This document shows positions 62,826-64,000 of a stretch of DNA of 64,000 nucleotides, in pieces (within the stretch, counting starts at the first letter, position 1; each line of letters starts with the position of its first letter). The stretch is from JAFCUW01 sp049897565. GTDB lineage: Bacteria > Pseudomonadota > Gammaproteobacteria > Burkholderiales > Burkholderiaceae_D. The notes below the pieces were generated by a model that was not told where the DNA came from, made no database searches, and was given only the letters and a program-made list of their open reading frames with translations. The stretch lies in NCBI RefSeq assembly GCF_049897565.1, contig NZ_JAFCWM010000014.1:62001-126000 (forward strand), in the 5' to 3' direction. Position numbers and translations under genes: made by a program.

Positions 62826-64000
62826 ATGCCCGGGACAATGCCGCGCCGCCCGCAGTTTTCGCTCGCTGTCGCCACTGCCCTCACGCTGGGCAGCGGGCTG
62901 GCTGCGACCGCCGCGATGTTCGTCGCCGTCAGCCATCTCGAGTACGACAAGATCAACCTGGCCTTCGAGCAGCGCGCCAACGTGCGCATCGGCGCCATCC
63001 GCGCCGGCCTCGACGCTGCTGTCGAAGTGGTGCAGGTGACGAACCAGCTGTTTGTTACCGTCGAAACCGTTACGCGCCATCAGTTCCACGACTACACCGC
63101 CCCGCTGCTGCAGCGCTACCCGTTCATCCGCGCCTTCAATTACCGCCGCGTCATCGGCGACGCCGAGCGCGCCGGCTTCGAGGCGGGCCTGCAGATGGCG
63201 CGTCCGGGCAGCGGCATCGTCGACATCGTCGACGGCAAGCCGGTGCCGGCGCCGCGCCGCGCGCGCTACGCGCCGGTCGAGTTTGTCGAGCCGCTGGCCG
63301 GCAACGAGTTCGCCTTCGGCATGGACACCGCCACCAGCGCCGAAGTGGTCGACACGCTGGCGCGCGCCATCGACGGCGGGCGCGCCACCGCCACCGGCCT
63401 GGTCAGCCTAGTGCACAACAAGCGGCCGCAGGCCGGCTTCATGGTCATCATGCCGGTGTACCGCCATGCGGCGCCGACGGCGACGCCGGCCGAGCGACGC
63501 GCCGCGTTGGTCGGCGACACCGCCGCCATCATCCGCGCCGAAGAGCTGGTGCACAGCATCCTGATCAGCAACAATTTGCTCGACGACGCCAACCTGCGCG
63601 TGGTGGCGTACGCGGGCGGGCCCGGCGGCGCGATGATCCCGGTGTTCGACAGTGACGGCAGCGGCTCGGCGGCCGCGCCCGTTGCGCCGGCGCCGGCCGC
63701 GCGCTCGCTGCTGGCCAGCGTCGCTCAGCGGGTCGCGCTCGACCAGCAACCGAGCCTTGCGCGCAACCTCGACGTCGCCGGCCAGCCGTGGCGCGTCGAA
63801 GTGGTCGAGCAGCCGCGGCCGTTCCTGGGTGAGCATTTCGGCTCGCTGCTGGTGCTCGTCGGCGGCCTGCTGATGACGTTCCTGATGAGCGCGCTGGTGC
63901 AGGCCATGGTGCGGCGCTCGCGGCGGGTACAGCAGCTGGTGCAGGAGCGCACCGCCGACCTCAATTTGTCGAACCAGCGCCTGATCCATGACGTGCTCGA
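62826..64000 (+). CDS. CHASE-domain membrane sensor (partial, C-terminus beyond window)
   Basis: Open from ATG 62826 (or 62838) to the window end, 391 codons. A signal-anchor (FSLAVATALTLGSGLAATAA) precedes a CHASE domain (NVRIGAIRAGLDAAVEVVQV, YPFIRAFNYRRVI, GFMVIMPVYRH) and a second helix (LLVLVGGLLMTFLMSALV, near 350-370), then a basic juxtamembrane helix. The output (kinase, GGDEF or EAL) is off the edge. It senses a periplasmic ligand. Confidence 0.85.
   Translation, partial: MPGTMPRRPQFSLAVATALTLGSGLAATAAMFVAVSHLEYDKINLAFEQRANVRIGAIRAGLDAAVEVVQVTNQLFVTVETVTRHQFHDYTAPLLQRYPFIRAFNYRRVIGDAERAGFEAGLQMARPGSGIVDIVDGKPVPAPRRARYAPVEFVEPLAGNEFAFGMDTATSAEVVDTLARAIDGGRATATGLVSLVHNKRPQAGFMVIMPVYRHAAPTATPAERRAALVGDTAAIIRAEELVHSILISNNLLDDANLRVVAYAGGPGGAMIPVFDSDGSGSAAAPVAPAPAARSLLASVAQRVALDQQPSLARNLDVAGQPWRVEVVEQPRPFLGEHFGSLLVLVGGLLMTFLMSALVQAMVRRSRRVQQLVQERTADLNLSNQRLIHDVL

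Overview
The window looks like a chromosomal segment of a high-GC betaproteobacterium of the family Oxalobacteraceae (Massilia/Duganella/Janthinobacterium-like). The evidence is gene content and codon bias: almost every gene has strongly G/C-ending third positions, and there is a PEP-CTERM protein, a betaproteobacterial-type long LeuA, several c-di-GMP signalling proteins and short dispersed palindromes around GGTCAGACC. This assignment is an inference from recognised families, not from a database search.

Layout. 1-10 kb: a patatin-like lipoprotein (cut by the left edge), then a complete phosphate block on the minus strand (pstS-pstC-pstA-pstB-phoU-phoB-phoR) with a good Pho box, facing ppk-sixA. 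10-18 kb: a 38-residue membrane peptide, PilZ and PEP-CTERM proteins, radA-alr, lplT, and the tsaB-rimI-UDG-DUF1853 operon. 18.5-19.5 kb: an AT-rich island with two tandem immunity-like genes. 19.6-31.8 kb: thioredoxin-like protein, a TAT-exported molybdenum hydroxylase subunit, a large PAS-GGDEF-EAL protein, small DUF genes, mltD, a DEAD-box helicase and a GFA protein. 32.3-36.9 kb: senA facing senB-senC, then trpS behind a Trp-codon leader peptide. 37-43 kb: a GGDEF protein, a chemoreceptor, a VOC pseudogene, an M23 peptidase, a Kef/YbaL antiporter and a multiply frameshifted pseudogene. 43.6-48.8 kb: leuA behind two tandem Leu-rich leader peptides, an ABC-2 exporter and an Fsr-type MFS pump. 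48.8-57.2 kb: HAD hydrolase, egtD-egtB-yihY, and a PhnCDE-like transporter operon of the putative selenate family. 57.3-64 kb: a small regulator, a group II intron remnant, a Lys/Ala-rich protein, ppx, a degenerate GGDEF protein, a spermidine-synthase-like protein and the start of a CHASE sensor.

The most interesting connection is selenium. The selenoneine genes senA, senB and senC sit about 17 kb from egtD, which makes their co-substrate hercynine. egtD is divergent from, and adjacent to, an ABC transporter resembling the putative selenate uptake family. Together they could form one route: selenium import, selenophosphate (SenC), selenosugar (SenB), then selenoneine (SenA with hercynine from EgtD). 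The enzymes are of known families; their linkage to the transporter here is an inference.

The second theme is RNA-level control. trpS has a 14-residue leader with tandem Trp codons plus mutually exclusive antiterminator and terminator hairpins. leuA has two successive Leu-rich leaders, each followed by the same 17-bp repeat. These leaders and two other genes have a -10 hexamer only 6-7 nt before the ATG, suggesting leaderless transcripts.
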